Program-made: the position numbers and the translations under genes
The notes under the pieces: generated by a model
Told to the model about the DNA's origin: nothing
The model's database searches: none
Seen by the model: the letters and a program-made list of their open reading frames with translations, nothing else
Shown here: positions 52,207-60,120 of the stretch, piece after piece
How positions within the stretch are numbered: the stretch's first letter is position 1
Layout of the letters: the number at the start of each line of letters is the position of its first letter
Assembly (NCBI RefSeq): GCF_030409835.1
Contig: NZ_JAUFQO010000004.1
Location: 434,001-498,000, forward strand
Source of the DNA: Lutimonas halocynthiae
GTDB taxonomy: Bacteria; Bacteroidota; Bacteroidia; Flavobacteriales; Flavobacteriaceae
Direction: 5' to 3'
DNA length: 64,000 nucleotides

Positions 52207-54243
52207 ATGAATTTCAAATATATCATAAGTGCAATCGCAATTGTATTTATTCTTGGCTCTTGCCAACCAAAACCAGAAGACAAAGCTATTTCAGCTCCGG
52301 TTCAAACCGATGAGCAAGCCTTTGCTTTCTTTTCAGAACAATTTGATGACATCAAAATTTTAAGGTATCAAATTCCTGGTTTCGATCAACTTAGTTTAAA
52401 ACAAAAACAATATGTCTATTATTTGAATCAGGCAGGTTTATCAGGGCGTGATATCATGTATGATCAAAACTACAGACACAACCTGAAAATTCGCAGGGCA
52501 CTTGAAGTTGTTTACGTAAAATATGAAGGAGACAGAAATACCGATGACTGGAAAAATTTCGAAACGTACCTGAAAAAGATTTGGTTCGCAAATGGTATAC
52601 ATCATCACTATGCGAATGACAAATTTGTTCCGAAATTTTCGGCTGATTACTTAAAGGAGATTATGAAAGAAACGCGTGTCAAACTTGAGGATTCAGCTTT
52701 CGAAGTAATCTTTAACCAAGAGGATTTAAAAAAAGTTAACCTTAATGCCTCAACTGGGCTTATTAAAGGGTCTGCAATTAATTTCTATGGTAAAGACCTT
52801 ACAACTGAAGAAGTAGATGCATTTTATGCTCAGATTGAAGTGGATAAAAACCAACCAATTGAAAAAGGGTTAAACTCTCAATTGGTCAAAGAAAACGGTG
52901 AAGTAATAGAAAAGATTTGGAAAAGCAATGGCATGTACGGTGCTGCGATTGACAAAATTATATATTGGCTAAATAAAGCGAAAGAAGTAACTGAAAATGA
53001 TGCACAGAAGAAAGGCCTTGAACTACTTATTGAGTATTATGCTACGGGTGACTTAAAAATATGGGATGAATATAATATTGTATGGGCAACATCAACCGAT
53101 GGTGATATAGATTATATCAATGGATTCATCGAAGTATATAATGACCCTAAGGGTTATAAGGGTTCCTATGAATCAGTTGTTCAAATCAAAGATTTTGAAA
53201 TGTCTAAAAAAATGGCTGCATTGGCAGAAAATGCCCAATGGTTTGAAGATAATTCTACATTAGATCCTTCGCATAAAAAAGAAAATGTAGTCGGTGTTTC
53301 TTATAAGACTGTAAATGTTGCCGGAGAAGCTGGTGATGCATCTCCTTCTACCCCTATCGGAATCAATTTACCAAATAACAATTGGATTCGAGAACAACAC
53401 GGATCCAAATCTGTTTCATTAGGGAATATCATACATGCCTATGCAAATGCCGGAAGCAGTGGAAGGTTAAAAGAGTTTGCTTTTGATGAAGAAGAGATTA
53501 AAACCGAGGAAGAATACGGGCAGCTTGCCGATAAATTACATACCGCATTGCATGAGGTAATTGGACATGCCAGTGGAAAACTAAACCCAGGCGTTGGAAC
53601 ACCAAAGGAGACTTTAAAAAATTATTCCTCTACACTGGAAGAAGCAAGAGCAGATCTTGTTGGTCTTTATTACTTACCAGATAACAAGTTAGTAGAGATT
53701 GGTATTTCTCCTAATGCCGATGGTATCGGAAAAGCAGCTTTTGATGGGTATATCAGAAATGGTCTGCTGACACAATTAATTAGATTAAACCTCGGTGACG
53801 ATATAGAAGAAGCACACATGAGAAACAGGCAATTAGTTGCGGCATGGGCTTTCGAAAAAGGAGCCCCTGACAATGTGATAGAGAAAGTTGAGAAAGACGG
53901 AAAAACCTATTTTAAGATCAATGACTATGTTAAGTTAAGAGCCTTGTTCGGAGAGCTTCTAAAAGAAATACAAAGAATAAAATCAGAAGGCGATTTTGAA
54001 TCCGGTAAAAATCTGGTTGAAACATATGGGGTAAAAGTTGATCAGGTAATACACAAAGAAGTACTTGAAAGAAATAGCCAGTTTAAATCTGCACCTTACT
54101 CAGGTTTTATTAATCCTGTTTTATCTCCTAAAATGGATGAGAACGATGAGATAATTGATATTGAAGTAATTCAACCTGAAAGTTTTACAGACCAAATGCT
54201 GCAATACGCTAAGGACTTTACTACCTTACCTGACAATAATTAA
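52207..54243 (+). CDS. Dipeptidyl-peptidase III-like zinc peptidase (M49), lipoprotein
   Basis: This 678-residue protein has a lipobox (FILGSC, Cys19). The zinc site is LHEVIGHASGKL, with His449, Glu450 and His454 in the family's HExxxH form, and the third ligand comes from STLEEARADLVGLYYL (Glu478 or Glu479). These are the motifs of dipeptidyl-peptidase III, which removes dipeptides from N-termini. Here it is anchored by lipid, so it works outside the cytoplasm, unlike the soluble eukaryotic enzymes. A hairpin follows the stop. Confidence 0.92.
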   Translation: MNFKYIISAIAIVFILGSCQPKPEDKAISAPVQTDEQAFAFFSEQFDDIKILRYQIPGFDQLSLKQKQYVYYLNQAGLSGRDIMYDQNYRHNLKIRRALEVVYVKYEGDRNTDDWKNFETYLKKIWFANGIHHHYANDKFVPKFSADYLKEIMKETRVKLEDSAFEVIFNQEDLKKVNLNASTGLIKGSAINFYGKDLTTEEVDAFYAQIEVDKNQPIEKGLNSQLVKENGEVIEKIWKSNGMYGAAIDKIIYWLNKAKEVTENDAQKKGLELLIEYYATGDLKIWDEYNIVWATSTDGDIDYINGFIEVYNDPKGYKGSYESVVQIKDFEMSKKMAALAENAQWFEDNSTLDPSHKKENVVGVSYKTVNVAGEAGDASPSTPIGINLPNNNWIREQHGSKSVSLGNIIHAYANAGSSGRLKEFAFDEEEIKTEEEYGQLADKLHTALHEVIGHASGKLNPGVGTPKETLKNYSSTLEEARADLVGLYYLPDNKLVEIGISPNADGIGKAAFDGYIRNGLLTQLIRLNLGDDIEEAHMRNRQLVAAWAFEKGAPDNVIEKVEKDGKTYFKINDYVKLRALFGELLKEIQRIKSEGDFESGKNLVETYGVKVDQVIHKEVLERNSQFKSAPYSGFINPVLSPKMDENDEIIDIEVIQPESFTDQMLQYAKDFTTLPDNN

Positions 54244-54265
54244 TCCTAATAAAGGAAAAAATAAG

Positions 54266-54299
54266 CCAAAAGACCGTAATACTAGATACGGTCTTTTGG
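54266..54299 (+). terminator. Hairpin between the M49 peptidase gene and rsgA
   Basis: A 13-bp inverted repeat CCAAAAGACCGTA/TACGGTCTTTTGG with an 8-base loop lies 22 bp past the stop. The T-rich stretch is inside the 3' arm rather than after it, so it may be a weak terminator. Confidence 0.65.
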
Positions 54300-54324
54300 A
54301 TATATTAAAAGACTAATTGAATCT

Positions 54325-55272
54325 ATGACAGGTGTTATTGTTAAATCAACAGGTAGCTGGTATTGGGTAAGAACTGATTCACATTCTCAAATTCAATGCC
54401 GTATCAGAGGTAAGTTCAGGACCAAAGGCATAAAAAGCACCAGTCCTTTGACTGTTGGAGATCATGTTGATTTTGAAATGGAATTAAATTCCAATACAGG
54501 AATCATCTCAAATATTCACGAGAGAAAGAATTATATTGTTCGAAAATCAGTAAATCTCTCAAAACAAACACATATCATTGCTGCCAATATAGACCTTGCT
54601 TTTTTACTTGTCACCCTTGATAATCCGCCAACTTTCCCATCCTTTATAGACCGTTTTCTGGCCACTGCCCGAGCTTATGACATCGAAGCTGTGCTATTAT
54701 TCAACAAAATGGACCTCAACGATGAAATTCTTGAAGAGAAAAAAAATAAACTGATTAAAATCTACCAGGATATAGGTTACAAGTGCTTGGAAATATCTGC
54801 TACTGAAAATATAAATATAGATAAGGTAAAGGCACTAATGCTGGGTAAAATCAGTATGTTTTCTGGGCATTCAGGAGTTGGAAAATCTACCTTAATCAAT
54901 GCTATAGATCACACGCTTCAATTAAAAACAGCTATCGTTTCGACACAACATAAACAAGGCCAGCACACCACTACTTTTGCTGAGATGTTTGCCTTACCCA
55001 CTGATCCGGAGAGCTATATTATTGATACACCCGGAATAAAAGGATTCGGAGTTGTCGATTTTGAAAACCACGAAATCGGTGATTATTTTCCTGAATTTTT
55101 TGCAGTAAAACACCTTTGTAAATTTAATAATTGTCTTCATGTAAATGAACCTAAATGCGCCGTAAAAGAAGCATTAGAGCATGGCGACATCGCAAAATCA
55201 AGATATAGAAGTTACCTTCAAATTCTTGAAGGAGATGAAGAAAATTACCGAACTAACAGCTATGATTTTTAA
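54325..55272 (+). CDS. rsgA: Ribosome small subunit-dependent GTPase A
   Basis: This 315-residue circularly permuted GTPase takes part in late 30S assembly. An N-terminal OB fold (IVKSTGSWYWVRTDSHSQIQCRIRGKFRTKG) is followed by G4 FNKMDL, G1 GHSGVGKSTLINAI and G3 IIDTPGIKGFG, in permuted order. The C-terminal zinc motif is CKFNNCLHVNEPKC. All motifs are intact. dtd follows after 11 bp. Confidence 0.97.
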   Translation: MTGVIVKSTGSWYWVRTDSHSQIQCRIRGKFRTKGIKSTSPLTVGDHVDFEMELNSNTGIISNIHERKNYIVRKSVNLSKQTHIIAANIDLAFLLVTLDNPPTFPSFIDRFLATARAYDIEAVLLFNKMDLNDEILEEKKNKLIKIYQDIGYKCLEISATENINIDKVKALMLGKISMFSGHSGVGKSTLINAIDHTLQLKTAIVSTQHKQGQHTTTFAEMFALPTDPESYIIDTPGIKGFGVVDFENHEIGDYFPEFFAVKHLCKFNNCLHVNEPKCAVKEALEHGDIAKSRYRSYLQILEGDEENYRTNSYDF

Positions 55273-55283
55273 ATTTAATAATT

Positions 55284-55736
55284 ATGAAAGCAGTTATACA
55301 AAGGGTAAGCAGGGCTTCTGTAACCATTGATCATAAAGTAGTAAGTCAAATAGATCAGGGCCTTTTAATCTTGCTTGGAATCACCTCTACTGACGATCAT
55401 GAAGCTATACAATGGCTGTCTAATAAAATTGTCAATTTAAGGATCTTTGATGACGAATCCGGCGTCATGAATAAGTCTGTGATTGATGTTGATGCCGATC
55501 TAATTATTGTAAGCCAATTCACTTTGATGGCCAGCACAAAAAAAGGCAATAGACCCTCCTATATAAAAGCTGCAAATGCAGACATAGCGGTTCCGTTGTA
55601 TGAGGAATTTATTGCTAAAACCGAAGCCCTTATCAACAAAAAAGTAGGCGCTGGAATCTTTGGAGCCGACATGAAAATTGACCTTCTTAATGACGGGCCG
55701 GTTACCATCATAATTGATACAGAAAATAAACAATAG
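55284..55736 (+). CDS. dtd: D-aminoacyl-tRNA deacylase
   Basis: This 150-residue enzyme hydrolyses D-amino acids from mischarged tRNA. It has MKAVIQRVSRASVTIDHKVVSQIDQGLLILLGI, the active-site segment SQFTLMASTKKGNRPSY and the cross-subunit Gly-Pro motif in NDGPVTIIIDTENK. The length is normal. It is probably cotranscribed with rsgA and ends before a strong terminator. Confidence 0.97.
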   Translation: MKAVIQRVSRASVTIDHKVVSQIDQGLLILLGITSTDDHEAIQWLSNKIVNLRIFDDESGVMNKSVIDVDADLIIVSQFTLMASTKKGNRPSYIKAANADIAVPLYEEFIAKTEALINKKVGAGIFGADMKIDLLNDGPVTIIIDTENKQ

Positions 55737-55754
55737 TTCCGGAACAAGGGGCCA

Positions 55755-55792
55755 TAAAAAAAGGAGCGGTAAATGCCGCTCCTTTTTTTTAT
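55755..55792. terminator. Terminator after dtd and the convergent barrel-protein gene
   Basis: An inverted repeat AAGGAGCGG/CCGCTCCTT with a 5-base loop (55761-55783) is flanked by A and T tracts, so it can stop transcripts from both sides. Confidence 0.9.
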
Positions 55793-55806
55793 TATTATTT
55801 TTAACT

Positions 55807-56655
55807 TTATAAGGTATAGGCGTAACCTAAGGAGAAGACCAATCCTCCAATGTGACTTTCACCGTATACTTTATCTTTTTGAATTGTCTTGGCACCCCAG
55901 GATCCTCTAAATCCAAGATATACTTCATGTTTGTCTGAAATCTCTCTTATCAATCCGGCACCTGCATGGAACCCAAAATTCAAAGTATTCAACTCGCTTT
56001 TTGTATCTGTATCAGCATCGAAACTTTGCGGAGGAAGCGGCACCCATGGTGGTCCGGAAGTAGGATCCCCTGGAACATAATTCGGATTCAAAACCCTAAG
56101 CGGATCAGTTCCCTGCTCATCTAAGGTGATTAAACTTGATCCACTGGTTCTTTGAGTTGAACTCACCAAAAAGCCTACATAAGGTCCGGCTTCTACATAA
56201 AACCTCCAGGTTTCTCCCCAACCTAATTTTCCTAAAATTGGTATTTCAATATAATTTAGATCTGACTCATTGGTAAAATCGGCATACATTGGATTTGTAT
56301 CACTTACCGGATCTTTTCCCTGAAGTGCCAACATAAAATTTAACTGTTCAATAGATCCAAAAGATTCTAATGCTTTTGTAGGGATAGGTTGCATGCCTTC
56401 TCTTGTCCCACCCCTTTGCGTATAAAGAACTTCAGTTTGTATCGAAAATAATTCCGAGACCGGAAATTCGAGGGTCATCCCAAAGTCGATTCCTGAGGTT
56501 GATTCATAATCTTCGGTATAAATATTGTTTGAATTGTCGGTAAGTCTACCTACACTATATCCGGCTTTTGCCCCGATCTTAATCTGTGCTTCAATTGCCT
56601 GACTTAGCAAGAAGCAAGCAAGAAGTATAAATTTGAATGTTGTAGTTGATTTCAT
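55807..56655 (-). CDS. PorT-like outer-membrane beta-barrel protein
   Basis: This 282-residue protein has a signal peptide (LLACFLLSQAIEAQ) and a barrel with the outer-membrane-beta-barrel pattern: IKIGAKAGYSVGRLTDN, EFPVSELFSIQTEVLYTQRGG, YIEIPILGKLGWGETWRFYVEAGPYVGFLVS and LGFRGSWGAKTIQ. The last strand is GGLVFSLGYAYTL. A proline-rich loop (about 200-217) is unusual. The role is unknown. Confidence 0.85.
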   Translation of the reverse strand: MKSTTTFKFILLACFLLSQAIEAQIKIGAKAGYSVGRLTDNSNNIYTEDYESTSGIDFGMTLEFPVSELFSIQTEVLYTQRGGTREGMQPIPTKALESFGSIEQLNFMLALQGKDPVSDTNPMYADFTNESDLNYIEIPILGKLGWGETWRFYVEAGPYVGFLVSSTQRTSGSSLITLDEQGTDPLRVLNPNYVPGDPTSGPPWVPLPPQSFDADTDTKSELNTLNFGFHAGAGLIREISDKHEVYLGFRGSWGAKTIQKDKVYGESHIGGLVFSLGYAYTL

Positions 56656-56789
56656 GAAAAAGAATTAATGATTTGATTTTGGCTTTATAAATGGTTATGA
56701 TGAACCTTTAGCATGGATTAAATATAGAAAAATAATACAAACCCTATACATTAATGTTTATGAAAAAGTGGTTTTTGATAATGAAAAGG

Positions 56790-56909
56790 TCAACAATTAC
56801 AATCTGAATCGCAATCACCGCCTTTCTTTTTTGTTTTAAAAATATACTTTTTAAACAAAAAAAGTAAGGCAAGAATAACAGCGGCGTATACTAATATTTC
56901 TTGGACCAT
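56790..56909 (-). CDS. FeoB-associated Cys-rich membrane protein (39 residues)
   Basis: This short frame starts 4 bp after the feoB stop. It encodes MVQEILVYAAVILALLFLF, one helix, then a lysine patch (KKYIFKTKKKGG) and a terminal DCDSDCNC with three cysteines. The layout of one helix, a basic patch and a Cys cluster is that of the FeoB-associated Cys-rich membrane proteins. It is probably involved in ferrous iron handling with FeoB, but its biochemical role is not known. It is too short for many gene finders. Confidence 0.85.
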   Translation of the reverse strand: MVQEILVYAAVILALLFLFKKYIFKTKKKGGDCDSDCNC

Positions 56910-56913
56910 AATA

Positions 56914-59025
56914 CTAACTTAAAAGAGTAAAGGTAATGTAGGATGCTACATAAGCAATTAGTCCCATTCCAAAAAGCTGTATCATCGGCCATTTCCAGCT
57001 ATTGGTTTCTCGTTTCACAATAGCCAGCGTACTGACGCACTGCATAGCAAATGCATAAAACACCAAGAGTGACATCCCAACAGGAATATTAAACAATTTT
57101 TCACCTGTTATTTCATTTACTTCTTCAGACATTCTCTGTTTGATAGTTGTGTTCTCCTCGTCATCGTTCCCAACACTATAGATAGTTGCTAAGGTACCCA
57201 CAAATACCTCTCTGGCTGCGAAGGAAGCAATTAAAGCAATTCCAATTTTCCAATCATAGCCTAAAGGTCGAATAGCAGGCTCTATGGCTTTACCCATCAC
57301 CCCAATATAAGACTGTTCTAATTTATAAGATGCTAGCGCTTCATTATAAGTTTCAGGTTCAGCCATTTTCATATCAGATCTGGAAGCAAAATCTACTTCA
57401 GCCGAATCAAATTTTGTCGGACCATTTGAAGCCAAAAACCATAAAATTATTGAAATAGCAAGAATAATTTTTCCTGCACCAAAAACAAAAGCTTTTGTTT
57501 TTTCAATAACAGTGTAAAAAATATTCTTAAGAGATGGTAACTTATAATCGGGCATTTCAATTAAGAAAAAACTCTTTTTTTCAATCTTCAGTGTTTTATG
57601 AAGCAGGTATCCTGATATCATTGCTGTTAAAAACCCTAATAAATACAAACCAAGTAAAGTCAAACCCTGCAAACTAAATATCCCTAAGACTCTTTCTTTA
57701 GGAATAATTAAGGCAATAATAATGGCATATACAGGCAGGCGTGCTGAACAAGTCACAAAGGGAACCACCATAATTGTAATTAATCTTTCCTTCCAGCTAC
57801 TGATATTACGAGCAGCCATTACTGCTGGAATCGCACAGGCTGTTCCAGAAATTAGGGGAACAACACTCTTTCCACTCATCCCAAAACGCCTCATTATTTT
57901 ATCCATTAAGAATACCACCCTGCTCATATAGCCTGTCTCTTCTAAAATAGAGACAAACAGAAAGAGGATCGCTATTTGAGGAATAAATATGACAATCCCT
58001 CCTATACCAGGAATGATACCTTCACTGATCAAATCAGTGAGTCGCCCTTCTGGCAATACCTGTTTTACCTTGGTACTCATTTCTGCAAAAAAAGCATCAA
58101 TAAAATCCATTGGAACAGACGCCCAATCAAATATTGATTGAAATATAACCATCAGAATAACCGCAAAAATCACATAACCAAACACTTTATGCGTCAGTAC
58201 TTTGTCAAGCTTGGTTCGCAGGTCTTTCGCCTTTGATTTATCAACCCTATAGGTTTTTTTTAAAATTGCATTGATCTGTTGGTAACGATATATAGTTTCC
58301 TTATGCTGGTATTTCTTTAACTTTAATGTGTCCTTTTTATAGTCATTGATTAATGCCAGTTCTTTTGCGTTCAGACCATCATAATCATCTAATTGAGTTA
58401 TGCACAACCATGTTTTATAAAGAGACATATTCGGAAAATCATTCGCCATCTTTTCAAAATAGTCTTTATCAATTTTTTCTGAAATATTAGCTAAGACTGA
58501 TGTATTTAAATCTTTATAATCAAGTATGGCTTGCTTCAGCTTATCAATACCCGTATTCTTTCTGGCACTTATGAGAACAACCTCACTTTTAAGTTTTTTC
58601 TTTAATTCATCTAGGTCAATGTCAACTCCTTTTCTGCTCAGTTGATCAGCCATATTGATGACAAGTATGGTTGGTATTTTTAAATCTTTGATCTGAGAAT
58701 AAAGAAGCAGGTTCCTCTTGATATTCTCAACATCCGCCACTACCACAATAACATCAGGAAAATCTTGATGCTTGTTGTTTAGTAAAGTTTGTAAAACAAT
58801 ATTCTCATCGATACTGGTCGGGTTGATACTGTAGGTTCCCGGTAAATCAACAATTGAGGCATTGATGTCTTCAGATAATTGGGCTTTACCTACTTTTTTA
58901 TCTACAGTTATTCCTGGATAATTCCCTACTTTTTGATTCAACCCTGTTAAGGTGTTGAACAAAGAGGTTTTTCCTGTATTGGGATTTCCTACTAAAGCAA
59001 CTTTTATGGCTTTAATCTCCGGCAT
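56914..59025 (-). CDS. feoB: Ferrous iron transport protein B
   Basis: This 703-residue transporter has an N-terminal G domain with G1 GNPNTGKTSLFN, G3 DLPGTYS and G4 NMAD. A GDI-like helical part follows, then a membrane region with the gate motifs PLISGTACAIPAVMAARN and PFVTCSARLPVYAIIIAL. The cysteines in these membrane motifs and near AMQCVST are conserved. It imports Fe2+ across the inner membrane. feoA lies 3 bp upstream and the Cys-rich small gene 4 bp downstream, so the three form an operon. Confidence 0.97.
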   Translation of the reverse strand: MPEIKAIKVALVGNPNTGKTSLFNTLTGLNQKVGNYPGITVDKKVGKAQLSEDINASIVDLPGTYSINPTSIDENIVLQTLLNNKHQDFPDVIVVVADVENIKRNLLLYSQIKDLKIPTILVINMADQLSRKGVDIDLDELKKKLKSEVVLISARKNTGIDKLKQAILDYKDLNTSVLANISEKIDKDYFEKMANDFPNMSLYKTWLCITQLDDYDGLNAKELALINDYKKDTLKLKKYQHKETIYRYQQINAILKKTYRVDKSKAKDLRTKLDKVLTHKVFGYVIFAVILMVIFQSIFDWASVPMDFIDAFFAEMSTKVKQVLPEGRLTDLISEGIIPGIGGIVIFIPQIAILFLFVSILEETGYMSRVVFLMDKIMRRFGMSGKSVVPLISGTACAIPAVMAARNISSWKERLITIMVVPFVTCSARLPVYAIIIALIIPKERVLGIFSLQGLTLLGLYLLGFLTAMISGYLLHKTLKIEKKSFFLIEMPDYKLPSLKNIFYTVIEKTKAFVFGAGKIILAISIILWFLASNGPTKFDSAEVDFASRSDMKMAEPETYNEALASYKLEQSYIGVMGKAIEPAIRPLGYDWKIGIALIASFAAREVFVGTLATIYSVGNDDEENTTIKQRMSEEVNEITGEKLFNIPVGMSLLVFYAFAMQCVSTLAIVKRETNSWKWPMIQLFGMGLIAYVASYITFTLLS

Positions 59026-59028
59026 GTA

Positions 59029-59256
59029 TTATTCTTTGATGATCAGAATTTGTGAAGCTGTTTCTGTTCTGATAGCGAGATGACTACCATTAACACGTAT
59101 ATATAATGGATCTTTCAGTGGCGCTTTTTGCAATAATTCAACGCTTTCTCCGGGTAAGCAACCCATTTCAAGAAGTGACAAAGGAATACTATCAATTGAA
59201 ATATCCTCAATTATTCCTCTTTCTCCAACCTTTAAACTTGCGATGCTAGTAGCCAA
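59029..59256 (-). CDS. feoA: Ferrous iron transport protein A
   Basis: This 75-residue SH3-like cytoplasmic protein has SLKVGERGIIEDISIDSIPLSLLEMGCLPGESVELLQKAPLKDPLYIRVNGSHLAIRTETA, the usual FeoA pattern. It assists FeoB. It is the first gene of the operon, and its upstream region holds a -7 box and a 12-bp palindrome. Confidence 0.95.
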   Translation of the reverse strand: MATSIASLKVGERGIIEDISIDSIPLSLLEMGCLPGESVELLQKAPLKDPLYIRVNGSHLAIRTETASQILIIKE

Positions 59257-59296
59257 TTTTTATTTAGATTAATTATAAATACTATGCGAAATTACG

Positions 59297-59304
59297 CAAA
59301 TTTA
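59297..59304 (-). promoter_or_regulatory. -7 box of the feoAB operon
   Basis: TAAATTTG on the minus strand matches TAnnTTTG exactly, 40 bases upstream of the feoA ATG. Confidence 0.6.
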
Positions 59305-59316
59305 TTTGTTTAAAAC

Positions 59317-59328
59317 TGATAATTATCA
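59317..59328. promoter_or_regulatory. 12-bp palindrome in the feoA promoter (Fur-like half-sites)
   Basis: TGATAATTATCA is a perfect palindrome made of two GATAAT-type hexamers as in Fur boxes. It ends 12 bases upstream of the -7 box and overlaps the expected -33 region. Iron-dependent repression is the natural reading, but a 12-bp match is short for a Fur box. Confidence 0.45.
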
Positions 59329-59368
59329 CTAAAGACTAAATAAAATAGACAGTAAAATGGCAGGCTTA

Positions 59369-60043
59369 TTATTCTTCTGATTGCAGTATAGCAACATCCT
59401 TTTTAATTCGCTCTATTTCTTCGGCATCGGTACCGTCGTAGAATCCTCTGATTTGTTTTTGTTTATCAATCAACACAAATTGTTCGGTGTGAATAAAATC
59501 CTGTTCCCCGCCGTCGCCTTCATCCAATACAGCAAAATATGATTTTCTGGCCAATTCATAAATGTGTTTTTTATCTCCAGTAGTTATTTCCCACTTTCCA
59601 TCTATGGCACCATTTTTAACAGCATAAGCTTGTAATACAGGAACACTGTCGATTACTGGTGTAACCGAATGTGAAAGGAACTTCATTTCAATATCATCTT
59701 TATAAAATTCCTGTAATTCGGCCATGTTAATGGCCATAATTGGGCAAATGGTCTGACATCTGGTGAAAAAGAAATCAGCAATATAGATTTTACCTTCAAA
59801 ATCTTTTGAACCAATAGAGTCTCCTTGCTGGTTAATCAAATGAAATTCTCCTATTCTATGATCACGGCTAATGTGCTTAACCGCATCATCTACCAGTCTT
59901 GGATTGACATCAACAGGATTATAAACAGGAAGTTGACTTTTAGGCTTTACAAGGAAATAAAGGATTGGAACAAAGATAATTGTAAAGAACAATAAGAATA
60001 TTAAAGTCGATTTCGATTTCTTGAAAAATTGGATTAAATACAT
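59369..60043 (-). CDS. SCO1/SenC-family electron transport accessory protein
   Basis: A membrane-anchored thioredoxin-fold protein of 224 residues from ATG 60043 (an in-frame ATG at 60061 would give 230). After the anchor (TLIFLLFFTIIFVPILYFLV) come FEGKIYIADFFFTRCQTICPIMAINMAELQEFY, with the CxxxC copper-binding pair, and the histidine in DFIHTEQFVLIDKQKQIRGFYDG. SCO proteins deliver copper to cytochrome c oxidase or act as thiol reductases. The start is uncertain because both ATGs lie near the divergent promoters. Confidence 0.93.
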   Translation of the reverse strand: MYLIQFFKKSKSTLIFLLFFTIIFVPILYFLVKPKSQLPVYNPVDVNPRLVDDAVKHISRDHRIGEFHLINQQGDSIGSKDFEGKIYIADFFFTRCQTICPIMAINMAELQEFYKDDIEMKFLSHSVTPVIDSVPVLQAYAVKNGAIDGKWEITTGDKKHIYELARKSYFAVLDEGDGGEQDFIHTEQFVLIDKQKQIRGFYDGTDAEEIERIKKDVAILQSEE

Positions 60044-60057
60044 ATTTTGTATCTTTG
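60029..60057 (+). promoter_or_regulatory. Candidate promoter of the M1 aminopeptidase gene
   Basis: TTG (60029-60031), an 18-base spacer and TATCTTTG (60050-60057) match the Bacteroidetes consensus well, 43 bases before the ATG. The element overlaps the 5' end of the SCO gene on the other strand. Confidence 0.65.
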
Positions 60058-60086
60058 GCATTCCTAAAAAATTGCTAACAGACTTA

Positions 60087-60120
60087 CAAAAATAATCTTT
60101 ATGAGGTATATATTACGCAA
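60087..60120 (-). promoter_or_regulatory. Candidate promoter of the SCO gene
   Basis: On the minus strand TTG (60120-60118), a 23-base spacer and TATTTTTG (60094-60087) fit the consensus. It lies inside the start of the M1 aminopeptidase gene, so the two transcripts overlap at their 5' ends. Confidence 0.5.
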
